The notes under the pieces are model-generated. The model did no database searches. It was not told the origin of the DNA and was given only the letters and a program-made list of their open reading frames with translations. A stretch of DNA of 64,000 nt from Typhlomys cinereus (taxonomy: Eukaryota; Chordata; Mammalia; Rodentia; Platacanthomyidae): contig JALPQD010000004.1 of NCBI GenBank assembly GCA_023101885.1, positions 14,963,688-15,027,687 of the forward strand. Direction: 5' to 3'. How positions within the stretch are numbered: position 1 is the first letter of the stretch; each line of letters starts with the position of its first letter. Of the stretch, positions 62,501 through 64,000 are shown in pieces. Both the position numbers and the translations under genes were made by a program.

Positions 62501-63378
62501 ACTCCCTCGAGCTGATTGGGCTAGGCCAACATTTCCTAAACAGACATCCAATGGTACAGTCACTGCTACCAACTCTCAACAGTTGGGATCTTGTGAAATT
62601 AAAGAGCTTCTGTTCAGATAAAGAGATTATAACGCGAGCTCAAAGGCAACCCACAGAATGGGAGAAAATCTTCACTAACCACACATCTGATAGAACTCTG
62701 CTGTCCAAAATGCACAAAGTACTTAGAAAACTAAACACCAAGGAAACCAATGGCCCAATTAAAAAATGGGCCCTGGTACTTAAAAGAAACTTTACCAGGG
62801 ATGAAATTAAAATGTCTAACAAATATCTGAAAAAATACTCCACTTCCTTAGCCATCAGGGAAATGCAAATCAAAACTTCCCTGAGATATCATCTCACCCC
62901 AGTCAGGATGGCAAAAATCCACAATACAAACAACAACAAATGCTGGAGAGGATGTGGAGAGAGGGGAACTCTCCTACATTGCTGGTGGGAATGCAGGCTC
63001 ATACAGCCACTCTGGCGAGCCGTCTGGAGATTCTTAAAGAAATTAAAGATTGAAATGCCATATGACCCTGCAATTCCACTTTTGGGAATAACCCCCCATA
63101 CAGCAGAGGTTCACCTCGATAGCGCAAGCACGACCATGTTCATAGCAGCACTATTTACAATAGCAAAGTCATGGAATCAACCCAAATGCCCAACAGTTGA
63201 CGAGTGGATAAGGAAACTGTGGTACATCTAAACAATGGAGTACTACTCAGCCATCAAAAATGATGAATTACTGGAATTAGCCGGGAAATGGATGTCATTA
63301 GAAACAATTGTATTAAGTGAAGTATCCCAGACCCAGAAAATTAAGCACCATATGTACTCCCTAATAGGTGGCTCCTAG
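59565..63378 (+). pseudogene. L1 ORF2 (copy B), disabled
   Basis: About 1,270 codons, the usual ORF2 length, from ATG 59565 to TAG 63376-63378. The endonuclease motifs LNVNG, QETH, NIYAPN, GDFN and KIDHIL are present; SEHH stands where SDH is usual. The reverse transcriptase has 'GDQVGFIPG' near 61240 and the FADD catalytic motif near 61650. The Cys-rich end (CWRGC, then HCWWEC) is at about 62941-62997. Frameshifts lie near 59650 and 59820. Stops within the main frame are at 60346, 60526, 61009, 61513, 62188, 62413 and 63229. Most are single changes relative to copy A. It normally nicks DNA and primes reverse transcription at the nick. Confidence 0.95.
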
Positions 63379-64000
63379 TACCAAACCCACCCAGCCCACC
63401 TAGAGACAGTAATTGCAAGGATTATGAACAGGATGGATGGGGTAGGATGGCCACACCAGAAACAAGGAGAGAAGGGACCATGTTACAGCAGAGAAAATTG
63501 GCCTCCATCAAGGACTCAAATAAGTAATGAGACATCTGATAAAGTTCACAGACTTTTGTTCCTGATCATTTACTACTGAGGGGGTATGATCTCACCAGGA
63601 GAGGAGGGCATATAGTCTGGCAGATAAAAAGTAACCTTTGTGTAAATTGGTGATAGACCCCTCCCTCACTGTGGTTTCCCACTTTTATTACATCTACCTT
63701 TGAATGTGCTTTTATCACAAGACTCTAGTTTAACAGCTTTTTGTCTCTGGCCAGGGGGTAACATAAAGTGCCCACAGGGTGGAGTGAAGGGCATTGCAGG
63801 AGCAACAAAACTGCAAAAGAAAATCAACAAACCATAATCCAGAACTTCAGAGACTCTATATCAACCACCTAGAACTAGGCCAGCTTAATCTCTCCCCATC
63901 CTGAAGCTCAGGGAAATTTGGGGAAGAGGGGGCAGTAAGAGTGTAAGAGCAAAAGGATGGGAGGAGCAATGATATGTAAGATACTCCATACAAGTTAGGG

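Larger units (their letters stand above)
58048..64000 (+). mobile_element. near full-length LINE-1 (copy B), cut by window edge
   Basis: Complete 5' part of the younger L1 family: CpG-rich 5' UTR (58059-58390), a short AT-rich linker, ORF1 (58455-59517), ORF2 (59565-63378) and the first 620 bp of the 3' UTR. The G-rich tract, tail and TSD lie to the right of the window. Its 3' UTR is the same sequence found truncated at 5145, 8509, 16706, 20621, 27462, 32894 and 46770 (copy A). It carries fewer disabling changes than copy A but cannot move by itself. Confidence 0.95.

Noticed and set aside
61663..63231. Reverse transcriptase ORFs as an active or domesticated gene
   Set aside because: They are segments of one L1 ORF2 separated by stops, with ORF1 and 3' UTR in the standard order. 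No sign of selection for a partial protein can be seen.

Overview
The window is mammalian nuclear DNA from a rodent. It is AT-rich and gene-poor, and mobile-element copies dominate it. The rodent call rests on MaLR-type LTRs of the MT/ORR1 kind, B-type and ID-like SINE remnants, and LINE-1 copies with long G-rich 3' UTRs. The SINE and L1 subfamilies are not ones I can tie to a species. A dipodoid (jerboa-like) rodent is a guess only. I see no intact host protein-coding gene, no RNA gene and no CpG island that is not L1-derived. Most long open frames here are L1 fragments, microsatellite translations or reverse-strand noise.

Layout. Bases 1-472 are the 5' end of a reverse-strand L1 (5' UTR plus ORF1 start) that runs off the left edge. 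After about 1.9 kb of unassigned sequence with a strong hairpin at 1208-1285 comes a reverse-strand ERV LTR (2344-3097) holding a young tRNA-derived SINE. From about 3.1 to 10.75 kb lies one old reverse-strand L1 cut by at least four later insertions: ORR1-like LTR pieces, a 5'-truncated younger L1, an MT-like solo LTR, and a processed retrocopy of TSPAN6 mRNA that itself carries another truncated L1. From 11 to 33 kb there is mostly unassigned AT-rich sequence with scattered SINEs, solo LTRs and truncated L1s; several have clear target-site duplications (TSDs). At 32.9-34.9 kb a truncated L1 is split by a solo LTR. At 38-39.2 kb is a MaLR element with LTR, primer-binding-like site, interior and a partial 3' LTR that ends in a poly(A) run.

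From about 40.9 to 47.8 kb is a near full-length but decayed forward-strand L1 (copy A), interrupted by an MT-like LTR. From 58.05 kb to the right edge is a second, younger, near full-length forward L1 (copy B). It has a CpG-rich 5' UTR of about 240-bp repeated units, ORF1, ORF2 and part of the 3' UTR. Both copies are dead through nonsense and frameshift changes, but the order 5' UTR, ORF1 (RNA-binding chaperone), ORF2 (endonuclease, reverse transcriptase, Cys-rich end), 3' UTR with G-rich tract is plain. L1 activity explains the SINEs, the TSPAN6 retrocopy and the truncated L1s, because all carry poly(A)-type tails and most have TSDs.

I found no evidence of a new biological system. The most checkable oddities are the hairpin near 1.2 kb, the D-to-E change at the L1 endonuclease SDH motif shared by both L1 copies, the two unlike 5' UTR types on closely related L1 bodies, and the poly(A)-terminated MaLR element.
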